DNA of 64,000 nucleotides from Hypomesus transpacificus (GCF_021917145.1 NC_061080.1:4880693-4944692); one strand, 5' to 3'; positions 42,699 to 54,601 are shown, counted from the stretch's first letter. Numbers and translations: made by a program. The notes: generated from the letters alone by a model not told the origin.

Positions 42699-43307
42699 AG
42701 GTGGCGCTGTTGAGCCTCTATCTGGCTTAGAGGTAAAGCCATGTGAAAAAAAGTATTTACTAGTCCAAAATATTCGACAGGGCAAGCCACGGACATGTAC
42801 CACCAAGGACATCAAACCCCTAACCCTAGCGCTGTCTGTTCAGACCATGTCTTATGCAGAGCAACTAATCATCTTTTAAGTTTGGGGATAAACAAATGCA
42901 CAAGTGGTTCTGTACCCTGGTTCTGTTTGTGCTAAACCAGGACTATGTGCCACCAAAACATAATTTGACTTTGACCACTGATGTCGTCTATTTAGATTAT
43001 GAATGGTCTTGGAATCTGTCCAAGAAGACTGTCGTACAACTACGTCAAACCCATTTTTGGAAAGGTCTTAGCTTGCGGGTTCATTTATGTAAGTTTGACA
43101 CATTCCTGTAAACCCTTATCTGATATATTGACCTTTGAACCCTTGCCAGGGGTCACCTTAAAGCCCTATATTTAGTAGTAGTATGGTAACTAGGGTTCCT
43201 TTCATGGCACATAGTCCTGGTTTGGTACAGTGAATGACTGGGGTTAGATAAACTGTGTCTTTTAGTTTCATAACCCTAGCCCCTACAGGGGATCAACAGC
43301 GCCACCT
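42699..43307. mobile_element. 0.6-kb element with AGGTGGCGCTGTTGA ends
   Basis: AGGTGGCGCTGTTGA (42,699-42,713) is matched by TCAACAGCGCCACCT (43,293-43,307). There is no conserved ORF between them. Flanking duplications were not resolved. Confidence 0.5.
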
Positions 43308-44087
43308 AGAAAACGTAATTTTTCCTAAAATTCAATTCAATTTTCTTTCCTATCTGAAGCTAGGATCATCCTGGGATTTTGTATTTAGACCAATATTGAC
43401 ACTCTTCACATCATACTGGAACCATGTACGAAGATTATGATGTCAAATAATGTTAAGTAAAGTTTACATATAAAGATATTTAAATGTTGACTTTTCAAGT
43501 ACTGATACATTTTGTCTTTCATAAAAGACCAATGAATGTATATTTGTCATATTAAGTGATTTAAATGTAACTGAGGACAAAGATCTTCTCAAAAAATTAG
43601 TTTTTAAATTGAAAGTAAAAAAGAACTACATTTCCCACAACCCCGCCAATGTTATGTTTTAACGCTAATATGCGCCATATTTGTAGTCCACGTAAGTTCG
43701 CTATGGTTATCATTTTAGTTAAGTGTAGCCCACATTATTTAATGACCTATTCAATTACTTTAAAAACTTGTATAAGTCTTACCACGTGTCAACATGCAAA
43801 AAAATAGAATATATAATGTATAATTCACATAGCCTATCTTCATGCCATCACCTTTATTAAGGCATGGATTATTCTGAATGTGACGTCATCGCGCCACACT
43901 CCCAGTACAGATTATTCATATTCAGCCAAAAGGAATCCATCATTTAACATTGTATGTAATGTGGTGTTAATAAGATAACACATTTACATCCGCTTGTGAT
44001 GGCCTAACTTTTAATCTAAGTTTTCTCTTCATAGGTAGTCTACTCTTACCTCCACCAAGCAAAGGATCAGACGGTTGCTTGTAGGCT
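43308..44087. other. non-coding, no feature recognised
   Basis: AT-rich DNA without coding potential or a recognisable repeat. Confidence 0.4.
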
Positions 44088-44315
44088 AACATAAGTGAGT
44101 CCAACCATGCAAGTCAATGTTTATAAAAGTAATACCAAAGTTTATTGAACAGAAAAACAAGACTGAGTTAGTGAAAATAAACCAAAACCTGGGAGCCGCT
44201 GGCCCTCCCCGCAATGGGAAGGCGTAGCCAGCGCGCTCCCTTACCTAACAGTGAATCTAAAACAAAAACTCGAAAACGTTAGCTTGGTCACCAACTCACC
44301 CGTGTTATAAGTTAA
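44088..44315 (-). repeat. 0.23-kb inverted repeat, minus copy
   Basis: This is the reverse complement of 41,148-41,380 with small differences, including a rewritten segment after AATAAACTTT. Confidence 0.75.
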
Positions 44316-44884
44316 GTTTTATGGAGGCAACCATAAATCGATGCCTAGAACCCAGGAAGTGACTAAATGACTAAATGTAAATGGATAACAAACAAAACTT
44401 GAACTGAGAAAAAGATTGTGGCCGTAACAGTATCACAATAAGCTCATAACATGTTACAGTGTATATCAATAACAAATATAGAATTGGGAACTCTTTAAAC
44501 AATAACCAGGCAGCTAGGCACAGAAATATTAACAGCAGACTTCCAGGTATCCTCCCATTCTTTTACACTGTGAAAAGAAATACACATCAGAATCAGAATA
44601 TGGTTTATTCACTATGTATGTGAACAAACACAGAATTTACGGTGGCAGGGAGGGGCAAACAATAAACATACGGATCTTAAAGTAAGTAAAAGTGCAAAAG
44701 TTTAACTATTTCTTAGAACTAAAATCTAAGAATAAAACAATTTAAATATAAAATATGTATAAAAATAAGAGTAAGACTAAGTAAGTACAATTTTGATAAC
44801 ATAGTGGTTACTTTATCAAAAGTTAGTGAAATACAGTGATCAATGTTATCTGTTTTTACAATTTAACCATGAGATTATGTGACT

Positions 44885-45165
44885 TAAGTTAAAGGTCCCC
44901 ATGGCATGCTGTTTATGGATGCTTTTGTATAGGCCTTAGTGGTCCCCTAATACTGTATCTGAAGTCTCCTCCCGAAATTCAGCCTTCGTGCAGAATTACA
45001 GCCACTACGAGCAGTCCCACAATGACCTTTCCTCAGGATGTGCCGTTCCTGTATCTGTAGTTTTAAATGCTATGAGGAGGAGAGAGGCGGGGCTAACTGC
45101 CATGCTTCGGTCGTTTGTAAGCCATGATGTCTCTCGAGGAAAAAACAATATCGTGCTTGCTCAGT
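44885..45165. repeat. GGTCCCCATGGCATG-type dispersed repeat
   Basis: AAAGGTCCCCATGGCATGCT and the following CCTTAGTGGTCCCCTAATAC resemble a common fish non-autonomous DNA repeat. It has no ORF. This call is from recall of the motif only. Confidence 0.4.
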
Positions 45166-45169
45166 CATA

Positions 45170-45267
45170 GCTAATTTTATCATTGGCGGGCCATATTCTT
45201 TGGACGGTGGCCATGATGTTGTGGCCCTCCTCCCCACGGGGTTCGGGAAAAGTTTGATTTTCCAGCT
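45170..45267 (+). pseudogene. second RecQ-like helicase fragment, 5' side
   Basis: A plus-strand frame gives HDVVALLPTGFGKSLIFQL, closely matching the Walker A region of the fragment at 24,749. It is cut directly after FQL by the LINE insertion, whose target duplication (ACGCAGCTTGCTCC) starts at 45,268. The sequence after the LINE (48,652 on, ITVVVKELAKANACDWLWQ) probably continues the same repeated unit. Confidence 0.6.
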
Positions 45268-45281
45268 ACGCAGCTTGCTCC

Positions 45282-48200
45282 CCCCTCCTTGAGTCACCAC
45301 CTTACCGCGGTGGGGGGGTTTGCGTGTCCTAGTGATCCTGGAAGCTATGTTGTCGGGGGCTTCATGCCCCTGGTAGGGTCACCCAAGGCAAACAGGTTCC
45401 AGGTGAAAGACCAGACAAAGCGTGGCTCAAAAAACCAACCATGAAGAAATACAACAATGGTTCTCAGTTGCCCCTGCCCGGAAGCGGGTCACCGGGGCCC
45501 CCCCCTGGAGCCAGGCCCGGGGGTGGGGCTCGATGGCGAGCGCCTGGTGGCCGGGCCTTTTCCCATGGGGCCCGGTCGGGCACAGCCCGAAGAGACAACG
45601 TGGGACCCTCTTCCAGTGGGCTCACCATCCGCAGGAGGGGTCATGGGGGTCGGGTGCAGTGTGAGACGGGCGGCGGCCGAAGGCGGGGGCCTTGGCGGTC
45701 CGATCCTCGGCTGCAAAAGTTAGCTTTAGGGACGTGGAACGTCACCTCGCTGGCGGGAAAGGAGCCTGAGCTGGTGCGCGAGGTAGAGAGTTTCCGGCTA
45801 GATATAGTCGGCCTCGCCTCGACGCACAGCGTGGGCTCCGGAACCAGTCTCCTTGAGAGGGGCTGGACTCTCTTCCACTCTGGAGTTGCCCTTGGTGAGA
45901 GGCGTCGAGCTGGGGTGGGAATACTGGTTTCCCCTCGGTTCGGCGCCTGTACATTGGGGTTCACCCCGGTGGACGAGAGGGTAGCCTCCCTCCGCCTTCG
46001 GGTGGGGGGACGGGTCCTCACTGTCGTTTGTGCTTATGCACCAAACGGCAGCTCAGAGTACCCACCCTTTTTGGAGTCTCTGGGGGGGGTGCTGGAAAGC
46101 GCTCCTCCTGGGGATTCCCTCGTCCTCCTGGGGGACTTCAATGCTCATGTGGGCAATGACAGTGAGACCTGGAGGGGCGTGATTGGGAGGAACGGCCCCC
46201 CCGATCTGAACCCGAGTGGTGTTTTGTTGTTGGACTTCTGTGCTAGACACGGTTTGTCCATAACGAACACCATGTTCAAGCATAAGGGTGTCCATATGTG
46301 CACCTGGCACCAGGACACCCGAGGTCTCAGTTCGATGATCGACTTTGTAGTCGTGTCATCGGACTTGGGGCCGCATGTCTTGGACACTCGGGTGAGGAGA
46401 GGGGCGGAGCTGTCAACTGATCACCACCTGGTGGTGAGTTGGCTTCGATGGTGGGGGAGGACGCCGGTCAGGCCTGGCAGGCCCAAACGTAATGTGAGGG
46501 TCTGCTGGGAACGTCTGGCGGAACCCTCTGTCAGAAGGAGCTTCAACTCCCACCTCCGGGAGAGCTTCGATCATGTCTCGGGGGGGGCCGGGGACATTGA
46601 GTCCGAATGGGCCATGTTCCGGGCCTCCATTGTTGAAGCGGCTGACCGGAGCTGCGGCCGCGGGGCGGTCGGTGCATGTCGCGGCGGTAACCCTCGGACC
46701 CGGTGGTGGACTCCGGAGGTGAGGGATGCCGTCAAGCTGAAGAAGGAGGCCTATCGGACTTTATTGGCTGGTAGGACTCCAGAGGCAGCTGATGTGTACC
46801 GGCAGGCCAAGCGGAACGCGGCTTTGGCGGTCGCGGAGGCAAAAACTCGGGCGTGGGAGGAGTTCGGCGAGGCCATGGAGAATGACTTCCGAACGGCTTC
46901 AAAAAGGTTCTGGACCACCATCCGGCGGCTCAGGAGGGGGAAGCAGTGCTCTGTCAACACTGTATACGGTGGGGATGGTGCGCTGCTGACCTCGACGGGG
47001 GACGTCCTGGATCGGTGGAAGGAATACTTCGAAGACCTCCTTAATTCCACCAACACGCTTTCCGACGTGGAGGCAGAGTCTGGGGACATCGGGGGGGGCC
47101 CTTCTATCTCTGGGGCTGAGGTCGCCGAGGTGGTTGAAAAGCTCCGCGGTGGCAGGGCCCCTGGGGTGGATGAGGTCCGCCCGGAGTTCCTTAAGGCTCT
47201 GGATGTTGTAGGGCTGTCTTGGTTGACACGACTCTGCAACATCGCGTGGACATCGGGGACAGTGCCTCTGGACTGGCAGACCGGGGTGGTGGTTCCCCTC
47301 TTTAAAAAGGGGGACCGGAGGGTGTGCTCCAACTTTAGGGGGATCACACTCCTCAGCCTCCCTGGGAAAGTCTATTCAGGGGTCCTGGAGAGGAGGGTCC
47401 GTCGGATTGTCGAACCTCGGATTCAGGAGGAGCAATGTGGTTTTCGTCCTGGCCGTGGAACAGTGGACCAGCTTTATACCCTCCGCGGAGTCCTGGAGGG
47501 TACATGGGAGTTCGCCCAACCAGTCTACACATGTTTTGTGGATTTGGAAAAGGCGTTCGACCGTGTCCCTCGGGGGCTCATGTGGGGGGTGCTCCGAGAG
47601 TACGGGGTACCGGATTTCCTGATCGGGGCTGTCCGGTCCCTGTACGACCGGTGCCAGAGTTTGGTCCGCATTGCCGGTAGTAAGTCGAACTTGTTTCCGG
47701 TGAGGGTTGGACTCCGCCAGGGCTGCCCTATGTCACCGATTCTGTTCATTACCTATATGGACAGAATTTCTAGGCGCAGCCAGGGTGTTGAGGGGGTCCG
47801 GTTTGGTGACCTCAGGATCGGGTCGCTGCTTTTTGCGGATGATGTGGTCCTGTTGGCTTCATCGGGCCGTGACCTTCAGCTCTCACTGGAGCGGTTCGCA
47901 ACCGAATGTGAAGCGGCTGGGATGCGAATCAGCACCTCCAAATCTGAGGCCATGGTAATCGACCGGAAAAGGGTGGAGTGCCATCTCCGGGTCGGGGAGG
48001 AGATCCTGAACCAAGCGGAGGAGTTCAAGTATCTCGGGGTCTTGTTCACGAGTGAGGGAAGAATGGAGCGCGAGGTCGACAGGCGGATCGGTGCGGCGTC
48101 CGCAGTGATGCGGGCTCTGCATCGGTCCGTCGTGGTGAAGAAGGAGCTGAGTCGAAAGGCGAAGCTCTCTATTTACCAGTCGATCTACGTTCCTACCCTC

Positions 48201-48637
48201 ACCTATGGTCACGAACTATGGGTAGTGACCGAAAGAACGAGATCGCGAATACAAGCGGCCGAAATGAGCTTTCTCCGTAGGGTGTCCGGGCTCTCCCTAA
48301 GAGATAGGGTGAGAAGCTCGGTCATCCGGGAGGGGCTCAGAGTAGAACCGCTGCTCCTCCGCGTCGAGAGGAGCCAGCTGAGGTGGCTCGGGCATCTGAT
48401 TAGGATGCCTCCTGGACGCCTCCCTGGTGAGGTGTTCCGGGCACGTCCCACTGGGAAGAGGCCCCGGGGAAGACCCAGGACACGCTGGAGGGACTATGTC
48501 TCTCTGCTGGCCTGGGAACGCCTTGGGGTCCCCCAGGAAGAGCTGGCGGAAGTGGCCGGGGGGAGGGAAGTCTGGGCCTCCCTGCTTAGGTCGCTGCCCC
48601 CGCGACCCGATCCCCGGACAAGCGGCAGATGACGACG
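45282..48637 (+). mobile_element. full-length APE-RT LINE with 14-bp target-site duplications
   Basis: ACGCAGCTTGCTCC occurs at 45,268-45,281 and again at 48,638-48,651, exactly bounding 3,356 bp. The 5' UTR (CTTACCGCGGTGGGGGGGTT, then GGGGCTTCATGCCCCTGG) appears complete. The 3' end is a short GATGACGACG repeat rather than poly-A. Confidence 0.92.
45441..48632 (+). CDS. LINE ORF: AP-type endonuclease and reverse transcriptase, 1,063 aa, intact
   Basis: A single open frame of 1,063 codons carries, in order: a Pro/Gly/Arg-rich N-terminus; the AP endonuclease (LGTWNVTSL near residue 97, [10 protein letters not shown], and [12 protein letters not shown]); the RT with [27 protein letters not shown] and [12 protein letters not shown] (FADD near residue 797); and a C-terminal region ([28 protein letters not shown]). 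No stop or frameshift interrupts it, which is unusual for this window and suggests recent activity. The GC-rich composition contrasts with its flanks. The clade (I/Nimb-like versus RTE-like) was not settled. The start at 45,441 is the first ATG with a long frame; the true start could be slightly different. Confidence 0.92.
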   Translation: MKKYNNGSQLPLPGSGSPGPPPGARPGGGARWRAPGGRAFSHGARSGTARRDNVGPSSSGLTIRRRGHGGRVQCETGGGRRRGPWRSDPRLQKLALGTWNVTSLAGKEPELVREVESFRLDIVGLASTHSVGSGTSLLERGWTLFHSGVALGERRRAGVGILVSPRFGACTLGFTPVDERVASLRLRVGGRVLTVVCAYAPNGSSEYPPFLESLGGVLESAPPGDSLVLLGDFNAHVGNDSETWRGVIGRNGPPDLNPSGVLLLDFCARHGLSITNTMFKHKGVHMCTWHQDTRGLSSMIDFVVVSSDLGPHVLDTRVRRGAELSTDHHLVVSWLRWWGRTPVRPGRPKRNVRVCWERLAEPSVRRSFNSHLRESFDHVSGGAGDIESEWAMFRASIVEAADRSCGRGAVGACRGGNPRTRWWTPEVRDAVKLKKEAYRTLLAGRTPEAADVYRQAKRNAALAVAEAKTRAWEEFGEAMENDFRTASKRFWTTIRRLRRGKQCSVNTVYGGDGALLTSTGDVLDRWKEYFEDLLNSTNTLSDVEAESGDIGGGPSISGAEVAEVVEKLRGGRAPGVDEVRPEFLKALDVVGLSWLTRLCNIAWTSGTVPLDWQTGVVVPLFKKGDRRVCSNFRGITLLSLPGKVYSGVLERRVRRIVEPRIQEEQCGFRPGRGTVDQLYTLRGVLEGTWEFAQPVYTCFVDLEKAFDRVPRGLMWGVLREYGVPDFLIGAVRSLYDRCQSLVRIAGSKSNLFPVRVGLRQGCPMSPILFITYMDRISRRSQGVEGVRFGDLRIGSLLFADDVVLLASSGRDLQLSLERFATECEAAGMRISTSKSEAMVIDRKRVECHLRVGEEILNQAEEFKYLGVLFTSEGRMEREVDRRIGAASAVMRALHRSVVVKKELSRKAKLSIYQSIYVPTLTYGHELWVVTERTRSRIQAAEMSFLRRVSGLSLRDRVRSSVIREGLRVEPLLLRVERSQLRWLGHLIRMPPGRLPGEVFRARPTGKRPRGRPRTRWRDYVSLLAWERLGVPQEELAEVAGGREVWASLLRSLPPRPDPRTSGR

Positions 48638-48651
48638 ACGCAGCTTGCTCC

Positions 48652-49214
48652 ATTACAGTAGTGGTGAAGGAGTTGGCTAAGGCGAACGCTTGCGATTGGC
48701 TATGGCAAATCAGAGTGGTTCTGGGCGGATCCAATTGTTTTACACTTCAACAGAGGACCCGCCTTTCAAGAAAAATGCTTGGACAGTAATATGAATCTGG
48801 TATCTGTGGTTGTTACAGGACTATAATTAACACAAAGAATAACGAATCCTTATTGGATACTGCAGTTCTTTAGTAGAGTAGAAGTTAATTTCTCTGATTC
48901 AAGTTGGTGATAGTTTCTCCACAGAGGCAATGTATGTTTAATGATAAATGTTCAACTTTTAACAACAGGAACTATAGGCTTTTCACAAGTTGCTTGTGAT
49001 GAAAAATGCTGTTGGCTACATTTCAGATGGAGGAAAGAACTTGAGATATAGCCAAAAGATAAGAGTACAGTCTCTTAGAGTTCGATGGGCCTAAATGTTA
49101 ACCTGACAAGTCAGATAGTTTGTTGCACAGAACCACCTGGGGAAGTCATCCTTGGAAACTGAAAAGGGCAGGCGCTTTTACCCCTAAAATTGCAAGGGAT
49201 TTTATCTGTCTATT
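48652..49214. other. flank of the LINE, no gene recognised
   Basis: It begins with the continuation of the RecQ-like repeat (to about 48,790), then AT-rich DNA with no coding feature. Confidence 0.4.
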
Positions 49215-50091
49215 AGGGCCGGGCGGTATGACGGTATATACCGTGCGACGGCAGAAACCGGGAGAGTTTTGGCTATACCGTTTCAACCGCGGTATACTTT
49301 TTGACTACTTTTAAATGTTTTGGGTTGGGCAAAAAGGGCTTGCATCTAAAGTCTTTACAAATTTGTGATATTTTTGTATTTCACGTCAATTAAATGTCTG
49401 GTTGTTGTATTGTATATAAGACATTGCATGAATCGTATTCCTTCAATATTTAGAATTGTAGTTTAACTTTTATTTGATTTGCTATTTTCGTTTGACCTTG
49501 ATGCAGATTTGCGTTGGTCTGACAGAATTTTTGATGTGGAGTACATTCATGCCGATGCTAATTAATTATATATTTGATGACCCATTCTGCAGGTAACCAA
49601 TTTGATTTGTTGCTCAAGTTGTATGTCTCATGCTGTAAAATTATTGTTGTAAAATTACACTGGTGGTGTTGCTAGCATTCTTGATTTAGGATGACTAGTG
49701 AAGGCTAGCTACTAACTAATTGAGAGTGAGGACATGCCGGGAAATATCAAACTGAGGCTTTAACGTATCGACCGAGCTTTAACAAGGTTGATACGCCGAC
49801 ACCGAAGTTAGATATGGATAGTAAAACTCTGAGCTGTGAGTACGTCACCATGCGGATGGCATGACTGTGCATCCGCCAATCGGAACGCTCGTACTGTCGT
49901 TGCCTTTAAATAATAGCCAGTAACGTCTTGTAGTACATGCAATACCGTTTTTTCCACCACACTAGTGGCACTGGTAAAATTTCTTAACTGACTTTACAGA
50001 ACAATTACTATACCGTGATATATACCGTAACCGTGATATAAAATTACTCATACCGTGATAGAAGATTTTGGCCATATGGCCCACCCCTATC
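49215..50091. mobile_element. hAT-type MITE with ACCGTGATATAAA-rich ends
   Basis: The left end TAGGGCCGGGCGGTATGACG and the reverse complement of the right end, TAGGGGTGGGCCATATGGCC, are imperfect inverted repeats. TATACCG/CGGTATA motifs cluster at both ends. It has no ORF of note. The AGGGC.GGGC.ATA ends are typical of abundant fish hAT MITEs. Confidence 0.65.
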
Positions 50092-50183
50092 TATCACTCT
50101 CTATCTAAGGCCTGTAGCTGCCAGGAGTTCCTCTGTAGGATGATAATTCGTTTGGCCACAAGTGCATTACTTCAGACGGCCTA

Positions 50184-50383
50184 AGGTCAGATGGCTGAGC
50201 GGTTAGGGAATCAGGCTATTAATCAGAAGGTTGCCGGTTTGACTCCTGGCTGTGCAAAATTATGTTGTGTCCTTGGGCAAGACACCTCACCCTACTTGCC
50301 TCGGGGGGAATGTCCCTGTACTTGCGGTAAATTGCTCTGGATAAGAGTGTATGCTAAATGACTAAATGTAATGTAAATGTAAC
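50184..50383 (+). repeat. tRNA-derived SINE with an L2-type tail
   Basis: The 5' part resembles a class II tRNA (Ser/Leu type). A box TGGCTGAGCGGTTAGGG is at about 50,192 and B box GGTTTGACTCC at 50,236-50,246. The 3' part ends GCTCTGGATAAGAGTGTATGC, then TAAATGACTAAATG, matching the L2 tail at 31,717. A shared tail lets such SINEs use the L2 reverse transcriptase. It is not a functional tRNA gene: it has no closing acceptor stem. Confidence 0.85.
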
Positions 50384-50661
50384 TTGAAGCCTGGCAAGAT
50401 GGATTCATGGACAAGCTAACTCAAAAAAGCTTTAATAATAATTAAACCCCCACTAAAAATAATTTAAATGAAACACAATCGCATGCATCTGAGCTTACCT
50501 GCTTTGAACGTCCCTCTTTTTAAACAGGAAATTGCAGCCTGAAAATATATGAACAGAGGAATAACAAATAAGATGATTTGCCTGATTTTTGGGGGGTCAT
50601 TACAAGAAAAGATTATTCATAATGCATAAGCATATGACCCTTACATAAGACAATCTTTACC

Positions 50662-52162
50662 TTAAATTATTTTTCTTTTTCCTGGGGAATGATTTTTGGG
50701 AAGACCTTGAGGAGAAGAGATGTGGGAAGAAGTAGAAAGTGGGTAACATAGAGAGAGGGTTGGTGAAGGAGGTAAAGAGAGCGAGGGACTGGGGAAAGGA
50801 GGTGCGGAGAAAGAATGGGAGGGAAGAGCAGGAGAACAGAAAGAGTGGGAGGGAAGAGGAGGGGAAGAGAGAGAGGGAGTCATAGGATGTGAAGAGAGAG
50901 AGGGAGTAGGAAGAGTAGATGAAGAGAGAAAGGGAGTAGGAAGAGTAGATGAAGAGAGAGAGGGAGTAGGAAGAGTAGATGAAGATAGAGAGGGAGTAGG
51001 AAGAGTAGATGAAGATAGAGAGGGAGTAGGAAGAGTAGATGAAGAGAGAGAGGGAGTAGGAAGAGTAGATGTAGAGAGAGAGGGAGTAGGAAGAGTAGAT
51101 AAAGAGAGAGAGGAAGTCATAGGAGGTGGGTGGGGGACCGGGACAAGGTTAAGGGTGAAGGTTTGATCCTGAGTGGAGGCAGGGGATGTTGCTTCTGGTG
51201 TTTCTTCTCTTGTTTCTTCACCAGCTGTGGCAACAAGGCTATTGTGGTCTGAGAGATAAAGACAAATAAGTAAATGTAGAGGGAAGCAATATGTTCTCTG
51301 CTCCCAGCTTGAATTTAACTATAACAGCCCCACAAATGAGGTTAATTAAACAGAAACAGGGTCTAATCGGGGAATATTTACTCATCAACAATATTCTATT
51401 AGTATATTTTATGTTACATAACGTGTTTAGAAACTAAATGTAAATGCAAGTTATAAAAAAGCATGTCCCAGTGCAAAATATGTGTTCTTACATTTCAGAT
51501 AGTATTCATAAAGGGTGGTCATTTTTTTAATGATCTCCCTCACAGGCCCCTCTGGTATGAAGCCTATGCCTGCAATGACCTCTGCTGTAAACCCCCCCCT
51601 TCTCTTCTCTTTCCCCATGAAGAGCAGGGGCTTTAAGTCCAGTTCATGCAGCTTATTGACCTAAAAAACAGACATTAACAAGTTATCAGGCTTTGTCCTC
51701 TGTATCAGCTCTCTTGCCATCTGATCAACTACTTTTGAAATGGTATCATACTTCTTCCTACTTTTCAAAGTATCTACTAAACTTCTTTTCAAATTGACAA
51801 AGCTAGGGGTCCTTACAGGAAGACTATAAGATGTGATGCTGCTATTGATTAAATGATATGGCCTGATACCAATGAAACTGGCATTGATATCAAGTTCCGA
51901 CCATTATAGTATGGATCTGAATGGAACCGTAACCTAAGACCTCCACATTCTCACTCACAGATATGCGGGCTGAATCTATCACTCTGCCTGCGTTGCGGTG
52001 CTTCTTCACATTCTCCCCCCAGTCACCAACATGCAAACTCTCCTCCTTGGACTTAATCCTCTTTTTTTGTGAGAGGCTTGCAAAACATGAAAGGCATGTT
52101 TTGCGGTTGGCAGTATTCATGACCTGGCAGTGAGGGCAAGGCCTGCTTTTGGGTTTGGTCAT
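50662..52162 (-). CDS. unknown three-exon gene, zinc-ribbon N-terminus and decapeptide-repeat tail
   Basis: Three exons join in frame: 52,162-51,959 (donor GTGAGT), 51,660-51,492 (acceptor TTTTTTTAG, donor GTAAGA) and 51,248-50,662, giving about 319 aa. Exon 1 begins MTKPKSRPCPHCQV and has CxxC-10-CxxC (C9, C12, C23, C26), a likely zinc ribbon, then a basic stretch and RVIDSARIS. Exon 2 encodes VNKLHELDLKPLLFMGKEKR and ends EIIKKMTTLYEYYLK. Exon 3 has an acidic/Thr linker, about eight copies of a STLPTPSLSS decapeptide and a Ser/Pro-rich end with basic KRKII. I recognise a loosely similar fish protein group (zinc ribbon plus VDSA.IS.NKL...PL) but no function. The repeat length is probably polymorphic. 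Confidence 0.65.
50880..51120. repeat. 30-bp minisatellite inside the coding exon
   Basis: About eight copies of GTAGGAAGAGTAGATGAAGA + GAGAGAGGGA, with single-base differences. The 30-bp period keeps the frame open and encodes the STLPTPSLSS decapeptide on the minus strand. Confidence 0.9.
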
Positions 52163-53830
52163 TTTCTGCAAACATAAACACATTGACATGTTATATAAGC
52201 ATTACAAGTAGGAATATGAGTAACACACATTAGATAATAATTATTCTTACATTTCATTCCTATGGCTTATGGGTATTGTAGTAAAGCATGAACTTCGGCA
52301 TGAACATGGAAAGAAGTAATGTATATATTTGTCTCACAAACACCGAGGCAGGTAGCAAGCAGAGCGCGTAGGCAGGCAGATGGAGAGTTGGGGTGAGTGG
52401 GATGTTTCTTTGGGACACAAGAAAGTGCAATATTAGAACACTTTGAATACAAATAGTAGATAATAGACTCGGAAGTACAAGGAGGCCAGGAACGTAGGTA
52501 CCAGGTTGTAAAAACAACGATCTGGCGGTGAGTGGAGGGCAAACCAGGGTATGTCACCGCAAGTTATTGGGAAACTGGACCGCAGGTGTGGATCTTGTGC
52601 AGGTAGGGTGGACTGGATCACTGGAGCCTGGAGATTCACACAAACACAGACAAACAGAAAGACACAAACAGAAAGACAGGCAGAGCCTGTGGAGGGCGTA
52701 ACACAGGTAGACAGAGGTAGGTGGACACAGGTAAACACAGGTACGTCCTGACAAATTATTAAAATAGACAGTAAGGCAAGGATATGGTGAGGTAATAATA
52801 TGGTGAGGTAATAAGGATATCGATATCGTTTCCAGAAAATGCGTGACTTCAGCTGCAAGTAAGAAAATATAAAAAATACAATACAATAAATGTCATACCT
52901 AGCAAGCTATGAGATGTAAAAAGGACCACGCCAGCAAAGATAAACATTGGTCTGAGTCCAATGAAAGTGCACCGGTTCATGACCTTGCATGACATAACGT
53001 TAGACTATCTAACTAGCTAGCACAGTGTATTAGCCTATTTTTGCAGTTTACAAAGTCAATTAATTTATATTGGTGATGCAAAGCACCGGGCAATGTACGT
53101 CAAACATAATAACATTAAACCAACCTAAAAACAATAAAAAAAAACTGTATAGTAGGATAGTATCTTAAATATATGTTTACCTCATCGATAATAGCTTACC
53201 TTTTCAGTACGAGAGAGCGGAGGTTTGGGTGACAAGAAGTAGTTCCAGTCAGATATTGAGCGTCAAACTTTTAGGCGACTTGTGTGTAATAATAAAATTA
53301 CAATAATGTTGGATAATTTATAGGTTTTGCTGTCAGTGCATTTGACATGATTGCTTCCATGCGCTTAAAATTATGATTAAAATAAAATGATATTCCTCCC
53401 CCGATGGATTTTATTTTTCTTTTTTTTTTATGCATATAGGCCTACCTTTTTAGATCGGTTTATTTGGTATCAGTCCATTTTATAAATAACTTTTATGTCC
53501 TTAAATAAGGTTTATGTCATTTATAACGTTTATGTCTTGGATATAACAGCAATTTCCAGCCCTTCCAGATCTGACTGAAGAAACCACACTGCTGGGCAAT
53601 GTTTAAAGACTGGAGACAACCATTATTTAGTATTGATGCAGTAAAGAAGAATCTGAATGCAGCATGAGAGTAGATTAATTATTGTTTCTATGAAATGTAA
53701 CATGTATTTCTGGTTAATGGCTATTTTCATGTTTTGATTTGATTATTTCTATATAATCATAATATCATAATATTTAGTTTGGAAGGAAGATAGCGCACCA
53801 AGACTTCTCCACTCCAATCAACAGAGAGGC
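52163..53830. other. upstream flank, no gene recognised
   Basis: Short frames occur in a CAGA-rich stretch (about 52,620-52,750), but none shows a domain. Possible untranslated first exons of the 50,662-52,162 gene cannot be recognised from sequence alone. Confidence 0.4.
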
Positions 53831-53849
53831 AGCTAAATCTTTTTTTGCG

Positions 53850-54115
53850 TTTTGGACGTCCATATGGACGTCCATAGACTGACGGCGATGGCTGCTGATC
53901 TTTGCATGGATGGACGGACGGCGATGCTGTTCAGAGTGCCGTCCATAGAGGGAGCATATATTTTGGACGGCGATGGATTAGCAGGGACGTCCCTCGTGCC
54001 GTCCATGGAGGGAGCAGATATTTTGGACGGCGTCATAGCCGTCCATATGGACGGCGATGCTGTTCAGAGTGCCGTCCATAGAGGGAGCATATATTTTGGA
54101 CGGCGATGGATTGAA
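53850..54115. repeat. GGACGG/CCGTCC tandem palindromic repeat
   Basis: CCGTCCATAGAGGGAGCATA followed by TATTTTGGACGGCGATGGA occurs at about 53,930 and 54,070, with a variant near 54,000. Units are bounded by complementary GGACGG/CCGTCC, so each can fold. GGACGTCCATATGGACGTCC at about 53,856 is itself a palindrome. Confidence 0.75.
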
Positions 54116-54425
54116 TGTTTAGCAGGCTGTTGAGCTAACAGAACTGCCGAAGGCTACCATAGCATGTAGCTAGCTACATTAACTTTGGATGACTCAATCT
54201 TTTGTCAAGTTAATTTGTATGAATTGCATGTTAGTGCAATATTTACGCCTTTATTCTGTTTTTTTACATAATCAGCAGTATGATCTCATGACAATATAGA
54301 CTTGAAAAACAATATGTTATGGTTTGGGTTTGCCTATAGGCTACATATATTTTAATTATTTCGAGAATTGTTAATAAAGACTCATTTAAAATTTGGAGTG
54401 TTAGGCCCATATATATGCTAATAAA

Positions 54426-54505
54426 AGCTAACACATTTACGTTGCCCTGACGTTGTCGCAACGTCACGCGATGACCAAACATACGTTGCCGCAACGTCTT
54501 TGGCG
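54426..54505 (-). repeat. ACGTTGC dispersed repeat, second copy
   Basis: This is the reverse complement of 8,713-8,792 over 80 bp, with the same internal ACGTTGCnnCAACGT palindromes. Confidence 0.85.
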
Positions 54506-54601
54506 TTGATCCCGCACTATCGGCAGGGGGACCACGTCATATGTCCGTGCTGTGGTTGGGGGGGTGGGGGGGGGTGGGCGGCGCCCTGATTTGGGCCCCC
54601 G

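Noticed and set aside
45641-48734. Numerous frames opposite or overlapping the 1,063-aa LINE ORF
   Set aside because: They are GC-rich shadows of the LINE coding sequence.
50184-50270. Functional tRNA gene
   Set aside because: A and B boxes are present, but the acceptor stem does not close and an L2-type tail follows, so it is a SINE.
53850-54115. CRISPR-like array
   Set aside because: Units are tandem and palindromic with no unique spacers, and the genome is eukaryotic.
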